DNA of 64,000 nt. Source: Phytohabitans flavus. GTDB taxonomy: Bacteria; Actinomycetota; Actinomycetes; Mycobacteriales; Micromonosporaceae. The stretch lies in contig NZ_AP022870.1 in the NCBI RefSeq assembly GCF_011764545.1, positions 8,996,001 to 9,060,000 on the forward strand, given 5' to 3'. The notes under the pieces are model-generated. The model was not told the origin of the DNA. It did no database searches and saw only the letters and a list, made by a program, of their open reading frames with translations. The position numbers and the translations under genes are program-made. Of this stretch, positions 19,228 through 28,044 are shown in pieces. The stretch's first letter is position 1. Every line of letters starts with the position of its first letter.

Positions 19228-20202
19228 ATGGCGTCGACCACGACCTCGCCGCCCGCGGGGGTCCAGGTTTCCCATCCGGTACGCCGGGCGAAGCGCGCGC
19301 CCGCACTGCGGCGCATGCGGCTGCGGCGGGCGCTTCCCGGGTACCTGATGCTGCTCCCCTTCGCCGCGCTGTTCGCCGGGTTCCTCGTGTGGCCCCTGCT
19401 CAACTCGCTGTACTTCGCCTTCACCAACTACAACGGCGTAAAGCCGCCGACGCTCGTGGGCTTCGACAACTTCCAGCGGCTGTGGTTCGAGGACGAGCGG
19501 TTCCGTACGGCGCTCGTCAACTCGTTCGCCTACGTTGCCGCCACGGTCACGCTCACGACCGTCCTCGCACTCGCCCTCGCGGTCGCCTTCCACGGCACGA
19601 GCTGGCGCGACCGCATCATGCGTACCCTCTTCTTCCTACCCGCGGTCACCTCCACGATCGCGGTCGCGCTGATCTGGCGGTGGATCTTCACGGTCGAGGA
19701 CTTCGGGCTCGCCAACACGGTCATCGGGTGGGTCGGCGTAGAGCCCGTGCAGTGGCTCGCCACGCCGAGCCTCACGATCCCGATCCTCGTGGTGATGGCG
19801 GTCTGGGGCGGCTGCGGGTACGGCATGGTGATCTTCGTGGCCGGGCTCAACGCGATCCCGGAGGAGCACTACGAGTCGGCGCGGCTGGACGGCGCGAACG
19901 CCTGGCAGCAGTTCTGGTACATCACGCTGCCCCAGCTCAAGCCGGTCACCACCTACGTGGTGATCACCAGCCTCATCTCCGCGTTCCAGGTCTTCGAGGC
20001 GGTCTACATCGTCTTCCGGGGCGTCAGCAGCGTGGGCGGCGTACAGGACAGCGGCCTGATGCTCGTGCCGTACCTCTACGACATGGGCTTCACGAAGTTC
20101 CAGCTCGGCTACGCCTCGGCGATCGCCTGGTCGCTCTTCATCGTCATCTTCGTCGTGAGCATGATCCAGCTCCGGGTCACCCGCGCGCTGAGGGAGCTGT
20201 GA
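19228..20202 (+). CDS. Sugar ABC transporter permease (MalF type)
   Basis: This 324-residue protein has six TM helices and the EAA loop EEHYESARLDGANAWQQFWYITLPQL that contacts the ATPase. The ATG at 19228 is 5 nt after the stop of the binding-protein gene. An in-frame extension upstream to 18994 would overlap that gene and is rejected. The N-terminal 35 residues are a basic cytoplasmic tail. Confidence 0.92.
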   Translation: MASTTTSPPAGVQVSHPVRRAKRAPALRRMRLRRALPGYLMLLPFAALFAGFLVWPLLNSLYFAFTNYNGVKPPTLVGFDNFQRLWFEDERFRTALVNSFAYVAATVTLTTVLALALAVAFHGTSWRDRIMRTLFFLPAVTSTIAVALIWRWIFTVEDFGLANTVIGWVGVEPVQWLATPSLTIPILVVMAVWGGCGYGMVIFVAGLNAIPEEHYESARLDGANAWQQFWYITLPQLKPVTTYVVITSLISAFQVFEAVYIVFRGVSSVGGVQDSGLMLVPYLYDMGFTKFQLGYASAIAWSLFIVIFVVSMIQLRVTRALREL

Positions 20203-21092
20203 TGCGACCCAACCTGTGGCCCACGCTCGGCCGCATCCCGCTGTACCTCTTCGGCCTCACCATGCTGGTGCCCTTCTATTGGATGCTCACCGCGGCCTTC
20301 AAGCCGGTGCCGGAGCTGACGAAGAACCCGCCGAGCTTCGTGCCGCACGACCCGACGCTGGACGCCTTCTACGACCCCACCTACACCCCGGAGCAGCGCG
20401 GCGAGCAAGTGGTGGCCGGGCTCTTCCAGCGCTTCAGCGACGTGCCGGGCGGCTTCGGGCGGTTCATGTTCAACAGCCTTCTCGTCGCCACCACGATCAC
20501 CGTGCTGTCGCTGCTGCTCGCCTCGCTCGCCGCGTACGCACTGACCAAGATGGACCTGCCCGGAAAACGGCCCATCTTCGTGGTCATCGTGGCCTCGATG
20601 ATGGTGCCGTGGCAGGTCAGCCTCGTCCCCAACTACCTCATCGTGCGCAACCTCGGCTGGCTCGACAGCTACCAGGGGTACATCGTCCCGGCGCTCGCGA
20701 AGGCGTTCGTCGTCTTCTTCCTGGTGCAGTACATGCGCTCGATCCCGGACGACCTCGTGCACGCCGCGCGGGTCGACGGCGCGAGCGAGTGGCGGATCTG
20801 GTGGCGGGTCGTGATGCCGCTGATGCGGCCGGCGCTCGCCGCGATGGCCATCTTCGTGGTGCTCGCCGAGTGGAACAATTTCCTTTGGCCGCTCATCATC
20901 GTGCAGAGCGACAGCATGGCCAACCTGCCGGTCGCGCTGTCCCGGCTGAACGCGTCGAATGCGTACAACCCGCAGCACTTCGCGGTCATCATGGCCGCCT
21001 CCCTGCTCACCTCCCTACCCACCGTCGTCGTTTTCTTGGTCTTCCAAAAGCACTTCACCAGGGGCATCGCGCTGTCCGGCATTAAGGGGTAG
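20202..21092 (+). CDS. Sugar ABC transporter permease (MalG type)
   Basis: This 296-residue partner permease has six TM helices and the EAA loop DDLVHAARVDGASEWRIWWRVVMPLMRP. Its ATG overlaps the stop of the MalF-type gene by one base (TGATG), so translation is coupled. A periplasmic insertion (about residues 45-85) follows the first TM. It should form a heterodimer with the preceding permease. Confidence 0.92.
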   Translation: MRPNLWPTLGRIPLYLFGLTMLVPFYWMLTAAFKPVPELTKNPPSFVPHDPTLDAFYDPTYTPEQRGEQVVAGLFQRFSDVPGGFGRFMFNSLLVATTITVLSLLLASLAAYALTKMDLPGKRPIFVVIVASMMVPWQVSLVPNYLIVRNLGWLDSYQGYIVPALAKAFVVFFLVQYMRSIPDDLVHAARVDGASEWRIWWRVVMPLMRPALAAMAIFVVLAEWNNFLWPLIIVQSDSMANLPVALSRLNASNAYNPQHFAVIMAASLLTSLPTVVVFLVFQKHFTRGIALSGIKG

Positions 21093-21096
21093 AGAC

Positions 21097-23537
21097 ATGG
21101 GTTCGTACCGACTGCTGCACGACGGTTGGACCGTGGCATCGGCTGACTCGTCGGTCGGTCCGGTGCCGGCGGCCGTTCCCGGCTGCGTCCACACCGATCT
21201 GCTGGCCGCCGGCCGCATAACCGACCCGCATCTGGACGACAACGAGACAGCGCTGCGCTGGATCGGGCACACCGACTGGGTGTACGAGGCGGTGTTCCAC
21301 TGGGACGGCCCGAGCGACCCGCGGGTGGACCTCGCCTGCGCCGGCCTCGACACCGTCGCCACCGTCAGCCTCAACGGCGTCGAGCTTGGCAGCACCGCCA
21401 ACATGCACAGGTCCTACCGCTTCGACGTCCGCCCGCACCTGCGGCCCGGCGACAACCGCCTAAGAGTCCACTTCGGATCGGCGTACCGCTACGCGGAGGA
21501 AATGCGGGAGCGGCTGGGCGCGCGGCCTAACGCGTACCCCGAGCCGTTCAACTTCGTCCGCAAGATGGCCTGCAACTTCGGCTGGGACTGGGGACCCACG
21601 GTGGTCACCGCGGGCATCTGGCAGGAGATCGGGCTGCACAGCTGGGGTACCGCCCGTCTGGCCACGGTCCGTCCACTCACGACGGTCGAGGGTGGGGTCG
21701 GGCGGGTCGAGGTACACGTCGAGGTCGAGCGGGCCAGCGACGGGCCGCTCGCGGTCAGCGCGGCGGTGGCCGGCGTCCGGGCCGAAACCACCATCGGGCC
21801 GGGGGAGCGCACGGCCGTGGTGACGCTCGAGGTCCGTGACCCCGAGCTGTGGTGGCCGAGGGGGTACGGGGAGCAGGCTCGCCACCTCCTCGACGTCGCC
21901 CTTCGCGCGGCGGACGGGGAAGTTGTCGACACGTGGCAGCGGCGGATCGGCTTCCGCTCGGTACGCCTCGACACGACACCGGACGCGCACGGTACCCCGT
22001 TCACTCTGGTGGTCAACGGTGTCCCGGTCTTCGCCAAGGGCGTCAACTGGATCCCCGACGACACGTTCGTCACCCGCATGACCCGTGAGCGGTACGCGGA
22101 GCGCCTCGCCCAGGCCTGCGACGCCAACGTCAACCTCCTGCGCGTCTGGGGCGGCGGCCGCTACGAGTCCGAGGAGTTCTACGACCTGGCCGACGAGCTC
22201 GGCTTCCTCGTCGTCCAGGACTTCCTCTTCGCCTGCGCGGCGTACCCCGAGGAGGAGCCGATCGCGAGCGAGGTGGTGGCCGAGGCCCGCGAACAGGTAA
22301 CCCGCCTCGCCAGCCACCCCAGCCTTGTCGCCTGGTTCGGCAACAACGAGAACATCTGGGGCTTTCACGACTGGGGCTGGCCGGAGCGGCTGGACGGGCG
22401 CAGCTGGGGCGAGGGCTACTACCTCCAGGTGCTGCCGGCCATCGTCGCCGAGCTCGACCCCACCCGCCCGTACTGGCCGAGTAGCCCGTACTCCGGCCCC
22501 TCCCGGCACCCCAACGAGCCGGCGCACGGCAGCATGCACATCTGGGACGTGTGGAACCAGAAGGACTACACCCACTACCGCGACTACCGTCCGCGGTTCG
22601 TCGCCGAGTTCGGCTACCAGGGCCCGCCCGCGTACGCCACGCTGCGCCGCTCGATCGTCGACGAGCCGCTGGCGCACGACTCGCCCGGCATGCTCCACCA
22701 CCAGAAGGCGACCGACGGCGACGCCAAGCTCCAACGTGGACTCGACGCGCACCTGCCGGCGCCCCGCGACTTCGACGACTGGCACTACCTCACGCAGGTA
22801 AACCAGGCGCGGGCGGTCGCGCTCGGCATCGAGCACTTCCGGTCGCTCCGTCCACTGTGCATGGGCACCGTCATGTGGCAGCTCAACGACTGCTGGCCGG
22901 TCACCTCGTGGGCGGCGGTCGACGGCGACGGCCGGCGCAAGCCGCTCTGGTATGCGTTGCGCCGCGCGTACGCCGACCGCCTGCTCACCCTCCAGCCGCG
23001 CGACGGCGACCTGGTGCTCGTGGCGGTCAACGACGGCGCCGAGCCGTGGCAGGCCCCGGCCAGCCTCACCCGCCTGGCCATCTCCGGCGAGCCGCGGGCC
23101 AAGACCGCCGTCGAGCTGAACGTACCCCCGCGCTCGGCCGTGACGCTGCCGCTGCCCGGCGACCTGACCGGCAGCGAGGACCCGCGCCGCGAGCTCCTGC
23201 TGGCCGAGAGCGACGGTCAGCGGGCGTGGTGGTTCTTCGCGGAGGACAAGGACATCGCCTACCCCGCGCCGGAGTACGAAGCCACCGCCGAGCCGGTGCC
23301 GGACGGCTGGCGGGTCACCGTGCACGCCGGCACGATCCTGCGCGACCTGGCCCTCTTTCCGGACCGCCTGGACCCGTCCGCCTCGGTGGACGAGCTGTTG
23401 GTCACGCTGCTACCGGGGAGTCCGCCACGTTCGCCGTCACCGGAGCGTCCACTCTGGACGGGCCGGCCCTCACGAGCCGCCCCGTCCTCCGCTGCGTCAA
23501 CGACGTGAGCGCACCCGGTCAGGGCACCAGCCGGTAG
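21097..23537 (+). CDS. Beta-mannosidase (GH2), with an apparent frameshift near the C-terminus
   Basis: The enzyme should remove mannose from non-reducing ends of beta-mannosides taken up by the adjacent importer. There is no signal peptide, so it is cytoplasmic. The GH2 sugar-binding domain opens with DGWTVASA and AVPGCVHTDLLAAG; the catalytic domain has RVWGGGRYESEEFYD, the acid/base Glu in WFGNNENIWG and the nucleophile Glu in FVAEFGYQ. One base seems lost near 23413-23418: the frame used up to there ends at 23508 with an arginine/proline-rich tail, whereas the +1 frame continues GESATFAVTGA to a TAG at 23535-23537. The restored end overlaps the stop of convergent ilvD by 19 bp. Confidence 0.88.
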
Positions 23538-25363
23538 GCTCCGTCGCTCGCCGAGGTGGCCATGGAGGCGTACGCGCGCAGTGCGGCGGACACCGGGCGG
23601 TCGCGGTCGACCGGGGTGTACGGCTTGTCGCGCTTTTCCTGGGCCACCCGGCGGCCGTCGAGCACGTCGGCCGGCACGTTCAGCTCCAGCGACCGTCCCG
23701 GGATGTCGATGACGATCTCGTCGCCGTCCTCGACCAGGGCGATCAGGCCACCGCCGGCCGCCTCCGGGGAGACGTGGCCGATGGAGAGGCCCGAGGTGCC
23801 GCCGGAGAAGCGGCCGTCGGTGATCAGCGCGCAGGCGCGGCCCAGGCCCCGGCCCTTGAGGAACGAGGTCGGGTAAAGCATCTCCTGCATGCCCGGCCCG
23901 CCCTTCGGGCCCTCGTACCGGATGACGACCACGTCGCCGGCCTTGACGTCCTTGTTGAGGATGCCGCTGACCGCGTCCTCCTGCGACTCGAACACCCGGG
24001 CCGGGCCGCTGAACCGCCAGACCTCCTCGGGCACGCCCGCGGTCTTGACCACGCAGCCGTCCGGCGCGAGGTTGCCGTGCAGGATCGCGAGGCCGCCATC
24101 CGCCGTGTACGCGTGGGCCTTGTCGCGGATGCAGCCCTCGGCCGCGTCGACGTCGAGGCGGTCCCAGCGGTTTTCCGTCGAGAACGGCTCGGTCGTGCGC
24201 ACCCCGCCCGGCGCCGCGTGGAAGAGCTCGATCGCCTCCGGCGTCGCCGAACCGCCCCGGACATCCCAGTCCGCGAGCCAGGACGACAGGTCGGAGGCGT
24301 GCACCGACCGCACGTCGCGGCTGAGCAGGCCGGCCCGGTCGAGCTCGCCGAGGATGGCCGGGATGCCGCCGGCGCGGTGCACGTCCTCCATGTGGTACTT
24401 CGGCGAGTTCGGCGCGACCTTGGACAGGCAGGGCACGCGGCGGGAGATGGCGTCGATGTCCGCGACGCCGAAGTCGAGCTCCGCCTCGCGGGCCGCGGCC
24501 AGCAGGTGCAGCACCGTGTTTGTCGAGCCGCCCATCGCCACGTCCAGGGCGACCGCGTTTTCGAACGCGCTCCGCGACGCGATCGAACGGGGCAGGACCG
24601 AGGCGTCGTCGTTCTCGTACCACTGCTTGGCGATGTCGACGACGAGCCGGCCGGCCCGCTCGAAGAGCGCGCGGCGCGCGGCGTGGGTGGCCAGGGTCGA
24701 GCCGTTGCCCGGGAGGGCGAGGCCGATCGCCTCGGTGAGGCAGTTCATCGAGTTGGCCGTGAACATGCCGGAGCAGGAGCCGCAGGTCGGGCAGGCGGAG
24801 CGCTCGATGCCGTCGAGCTGCTCGTCGGTGACCGCGTCGTTGGACGAGGCGATCATCGCGTCGATGAGGTCGATCTTGTCGTGGACGATGCCCTCGATCG
24901 CGATGGTCTTGCCGGCCTCCATGGGACCGCCGGAGACGAAGACCGTGGGGATGTTGAGCCGCAGCGCGGCGATCAGCATGCCCGGCGTGATCTTGTCGCA
25001 GTTGGAGATGCAGACGAGCGCGTCGGCGCAGTGCGCGTTCACCATGTACTCGACGGCGTCGGCGATCAGCTCGCGGCTCGGCAGCGAGTAGAGCATGCCG
25101 CCGTGGCCCATCGCGATGCCGTCGTCGACCGCGATCGTGTTGAACTCGCGCCCGACGCCGCCGGCCTCGGCCACCGCGTCGGCGACAAGGCCGCCGAGGT
25201 CCTTGAGATGCACATGCCCGGGTACGAACTGGGTGAAGCTGTTGGCAATGGCGACGATCGGCTTGCCGAAATCGTCGTCAGTCATGCCGGTGGCGCGCCA
25301 CAGGGCGCGGGCGCCGGCCATGGTGCGACCATGCGTGGAGGTCCTCGACCGCAGCTCAGGCAT
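23519..25363 (-). CDS. ilvD: Dihydroxy-acid dehydratase
   Basis: This 614-residue enzyme makes the 2-keto acids of valine and isoleucine by dehydrating 2,3-dihydroxy acids. Fe-S cluster cysteines lie in ISNCDKITPG and SACPTCGSCSGM. NSMNCLTEAIGLALPGNGS and ITDGRFSGGTSGLSIGH are family signatures. It is transcribed alone, opposite to ilvBNC. The ATG follows a CAGACT hexamer by 6 nt, a possible leaderless start. Confidence 0.97.
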   Translation of the reverse strand: MPELRSRTSTHGRTMAGARALWRATGMTDDDFGKPIVAIANSFTQFVPGHVHLKDLGGLVADAVAEAGGVGREFNTIAVDDGIAMGHGGMLYSLPSRELIADAVEYMVNAHCADALVCISNCDKITPGMLIAALRLNIPTVFVSGGPMEAGKTIAIEGIVHDKIDLIDAMIASSNDAVTDEQLDGIERSACPTCGSCSGMFTANSMNCLTEAIGLALPGNGSTLATHAARRALFERAGRLVVDIAKQWYENDDASVLPRSIASRSAFENAVALDVAMGGSTNTVLHLLAAAREAELDFGVADIDAISRRVPCLSKVAPNSPKYHMEDVHRAGGIPAILGELDRAGLLSRDVRSVHASDLSSWLADWDVRGGSATPEAIELFHAAPGGVRTTEPFSTENRWDRLDVDAAEGCIRDKAHAYTADGGLAILHGNLAPDGCVVKTAGVPEEVWRFSGPARVFESQEDAVSGILNKDVKAGDVVVIRYEGPKGGPGMQEMLYPTSFLKGRGLGRACALITDGRFSGGTSGLSIGHVSPEAAGGGLIALVEDGDEIVIDIPGRSLELNVPADVLDGRRVAQEKRDKPYTPVDRDRPVSAALRAYASMATSASDGAYRLVP

Positions 25364-25542
25364 GAAACCAGTCTGTCACGTTTCAATATTCGGGATCCGA
25401 TAAGGGTCCTAGCCCGCCGTGGCCACGTAAAGATCCACCAGGTGGGCCCTTCGTACCGTCCGTTTAGGCGCTCCGTGCCAATAAGTTGCGAGTCGCACAT
25501 GCCGTCCCCCACGGCCCCGCCGATATCCGGCAGCATGGTTTC

Positions 25543-27861
25543 GTGCCCCTCCCCTCGGTGGTGGCCGCCGTCGCGACGGCCGGTGTGGTGTTCGCGGTGG
25601 TCTGTGTCGTGATGCTGACCGCGTCGGCTCGAGCTCACGCCGGTGCGTGCCGCCGTGCCTATTGGCTGCTCGCCGCCGGGGCTGCCGTGGCCGCCCTGAC
25701 GTGCGTCGGCGGCATCGCGGCCAGCATCGCCATGCAAGAGCATGTGGTGCACAGCCAGCCCGACCGGACGTTGCTGGGCAGCCTTCTCGCGCTCGGCATC
25801 GCGGTGAGCAGTGGCCTGCTGCTGGCCGGCCTGCTCATGCTCCCCGGCGCGGCGCCCACGCCGCCCGGCATGCTCCGCCACCTGCTCGACGCCCTGGTGA
25901 TCGCGGCGGCGGTGTGGTTCGTCTGCTGGGTGGCTGTCTCCGAGCCGACGCACCTGCTCGGCGACCGTACGCCGTCTGGGTGCCGCCCCCTGCTCATCCC
26001 GGCCGCGATCGCCGCGCTCGCGCTCGGCGTTAGCGTGATCACGGCGATGCGCGCGCCGCAGCCGCGCGGGCCGGTCGTGCGGGTGGGCGCCGGTGTGACG
26101 CTCGCGGCGGTCGCCGGCATCGGCCTGGCCAGCGGGGTGTGCCAGGGCAGGACCCTGCTTGTCGACGTCAGCGCGGTGCTCCTGCCGGCCGCGCTCGGCA
26201 TCGTCGCGTTCGCCGCCCGCCACGCCGACCGGATGCCCGTCCCGCCAACGGACCCGGGTGAGGGCTTGGCGATCGAGGGCGAGCTGAGCCGCCGCGGCAG
26301 TGCGTATGCGTTCTTGCCGATGGCCGCGATGGCCACTTCGGCGCTCTACCACCTGCTGCGTGGCGGCGAGTTCGACCTGATCGGCATCGTGACCGGCAGC
26401 CTGGAGGGTTTCGCGCTTGTCGCCCGGCAGTTCCTGGCCCTGCGCGACGTCCGGGCGTATGCGGAGCGCCTGCGTGACCGCGAGGCGTATTTCCGCGAGC
26501 TTGCCCACACCGACCCGCTCACCGGCCTGGCCAACCGGCGCGGCCTGCTCAGCGCGCTGGAGGACGAGCGGGTGGCCGGCGCGGAGGCGGCGCTGCTCTC
26601 GCTCGACCTCGACGGCTTCAAGAATGTCAACGACATGCGCGGCCACGACGTGGGCGACGCGGTGCTCGTCGAGGTCGGGCAGCGCCTCCGCATGGCCCTG
26701 CGCCCGGGTGACGTGGCCGCGCGGCTCGGCGGCGACGAGTTCGCGGTGCTGATGTGGGCCCGTCCAGGCGAGGCCAAGCGGGCCGCGTCCCGGCTGCTCG
26801 GCGTGCTCGGCGGGCCGTACGAGCAGGAGGCCGGCACCGTGTTCCTCTCGGTCAGCATCGGGCTGGCCGGCTGCGCGACCGTCCCCGACGTGGCCACCCT
26901 CCTGCGCAACGCCGACATCGCGCTGCGCTGGGCCAAGTCACACGGGAAGAACAGGGTCGAGCTGTACGACATCGAGTACGACGTGAAGCTGCGCCGCCTC
27001 ACCGAGCTGGAGCACGAGCTGCGCGGCGCGATCGACCGGGACGAGCTGCACCTCCAGTACCAGCCGGTCGTGATGCTGCCCGACGTGCGGCCGGTCGGCG
27101 CTGAGGCGCTGCTGCGGTGGCAGCATCCGCGGCTGGGCAAGGTCGGCCCGGACGAGTTCATCCCGGTCGCCGAGGAGTGCGGGATGATCAACCGGCTCGG
27201 TGCCTGGGTGCTCCACCAGGCCTGCCACCAGCTGTCCCGCTGGCTCGCCGAGGGGCACGACGTGTGGGTGTCGGTCAACGTCTCGCCGCGGGAGCTGCAC
27301 GCGCCCGGATACGTCGACCAGGTGAAGGACGCGCTACGGGCGCACCGAGTGCCACCACAGCGGCTGGTGCTTGAGGTGACCGAGCACGCCGTCTCCAGCG
27401 ACGTCGAGGAGCTGATCCGGCGGCTGCGCGACCTGCGCGAGACCGGGGTTCGGATCGCACTGGACGACTTCGGCGCCGGCTACTCGTCGCTCGGCCAGCT
27501 CCGCCGGCTCCCGGTCGACATCCTGAAGATCGACCACTCGCTGGTGGTCAAGGAGATGGTCCGGGTGGTGGTCGAGCTCGGTCACCAGTTCGGGCTGGAG
27601 GTCATCGCCGAGGGCATCGGCGAGCAGCGACAGATGACGATGGTGGTCGAGGCGGGGTGCAAGCTCGGCCAGGGTTACCTGTCCGGGTGGCCGGTCCCGG
27701 CCGAGCACTTCGAGGCTCGCTTGGAGTCCGCTACGTCACCCGCTCGCGTCGTGCCGGTGCCGGAGCAAAAGCGCGACAGAGACCAAAATGCAGGGCCAAC
27801 GTCCCGTCGTGCTCAGAATGTGAGATCAGTTGACTCATCGCATGAGATGCGTCAGGCTTAG
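25543..27861 (+). CDS. Membrane-bound GGDEF-EAL protein (cyclic-di-GMP turnover)
   Basis: About ten TM helices (residues 5-300 from the chosen GTG) precede GGDEF (about 325-480) and EAL (about 500-740). The GGDEF motif is canonical (RLGGDEFAVL) and the EAL motif reads AEALLRW. DDFGAG, LKID and CKLGQGY are present. Two oddities stand out: the segment between LKIDHSLV and the VVVELG helix is about 12 residues shorter than in the paralogue at 12047-14704, and AEGIGE replaces the usual AEGxE, losing one conserved Glu. A diguanylate cyclase with a weakened EAL domain is a fair reading. The start is uncertain; a TTG at 25486 is the alternative. Confidence 0.85.
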   Translation: MPLPSVVAAVATAGVVFAVVCVVMLTASARAHAGACRRAYWLLAAGAAVAALTCVGGIAASIAMQEHVVHSQPDRTLLGSLLALGIAVSSGLLLAGLLMLPGAAPTPPGMLRHLLDALVIAAAVWFVCWVAVSEPTHLLGDRTPSGCRPLLIPAAIAALALGVSVITAMRAPQPRGPVVRVGAGVTLAAVAGIGLASGVCQGRTLLVDVSAVLLPAALGIVAFAARHADRMPVPPTDPGEGLAIEGELSRRGSAYAFLPMAAMATSALYHLLRGGEFDLIGIVTGSLEGFALVARQFLALRDVRAYAERLRDREAYFRELAHTDPLTGLANRRGLLSALEDERVAGAEAALLSLDLDGFKNVNDMRGHDVGDAVLVEVGQRLRMALRPGDVAARLGGDEFAVLMWARPGEAKRAASRLLGVLGGPYEQEAGTVFLSVSIGLAGCATVPDVATLLRNADIALRWAKSHGKNRVELYDIEYDVKLRRLTELEHELRGAIDRDELHLQYQPVVMLPDVRPVGAEALLRWQHPRLGKVGPDEFIPVAEECGMINRLGAWVLHQACHQLSRWLAEGHDVWVSVNVSPRELHAPGYVDQVKDALRAHRVPPQRLVLEVTEHAVSSDVEELIRRLRDLRETGVRIALDDFGAGYSSLGQLRRLPVDILKIDHSLVVKEMVRVVVELGHQFGLEVIAEGIGEQRQMTMVVEAGCKLGQGYLSGWPVPAEHFEARLESATSPARVVPVPEQKRDRDQNAGPTSRRAQNVRSVDSSHEMRQA

Positions 27862-27865
27862 CCGC

Positions 27866-27898
27866 ATGCCGACTTGGTCGTCTCGAGTACTTACCTGA
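27866..27898 (+). CDS. ilvB leader peptide (10 aa, attenuator)
   Basis: The mini-ORF encodes MPTWSSRVLT. Its Val (GTA) and Leu (CTT) codons are rare in this high-G+C genome and lie just before the stop, followed at once by two hairpins. A -35 TTGACT (27830-27835), 17-bp spacer and CAGGCT end 7 nt before the ATG, so it is probably a leaderless leader ORF. An in-frame ATG at 27842 would add MRCVRLSR. It starts 4 nt after the stop of the preceding GGDEF-EAL gene. Confidence 0.6.
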   Translation: MPTWSSRVLT

Positions 27899-27955
27899 GC
27901 GCACTCTCCCCTCGGAGAGTGCGCTGGCCCCGTGCGTTCGCACGCGGGCCTTTTT
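27898..27955 (+). promoter_or_regulatory. Transcription attenuator of the ilvBNC operon
   Basis: Hairpin 1 is a perfect 12-bp stem (AGCGCACTCTCC, 27898-27909 with 27914-27925) that starts in the leader stop codon. Hairpin 2 (27926-27950) is a GC-rich stem followed by TTTTT, an intrinsic terminator 90 nt before ilvB. GTGCG in the 3' arm of hairpin 1 could pair with CGCAC in hairpin 2, giving an antiterminator when a ribosome stalls on the leader codons. Confidence 0.7.
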
Positions 27956-28044
27956 CATGTCTGGAGGCACGATTGTGCCGAGCAGACGTAGACCCAGCCA
28001 TGTGATCCCGAGACCACCGACCACGAGCCAGAAGGCTGAACGCC

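Noticed and set aside
23274..24623. Minus-strand frame of 454 codons over the mannosidase end and ilvD
   Set aside because: It is an out-of-frame shadow across two genes; ilvD reads in another frame with all motifs.
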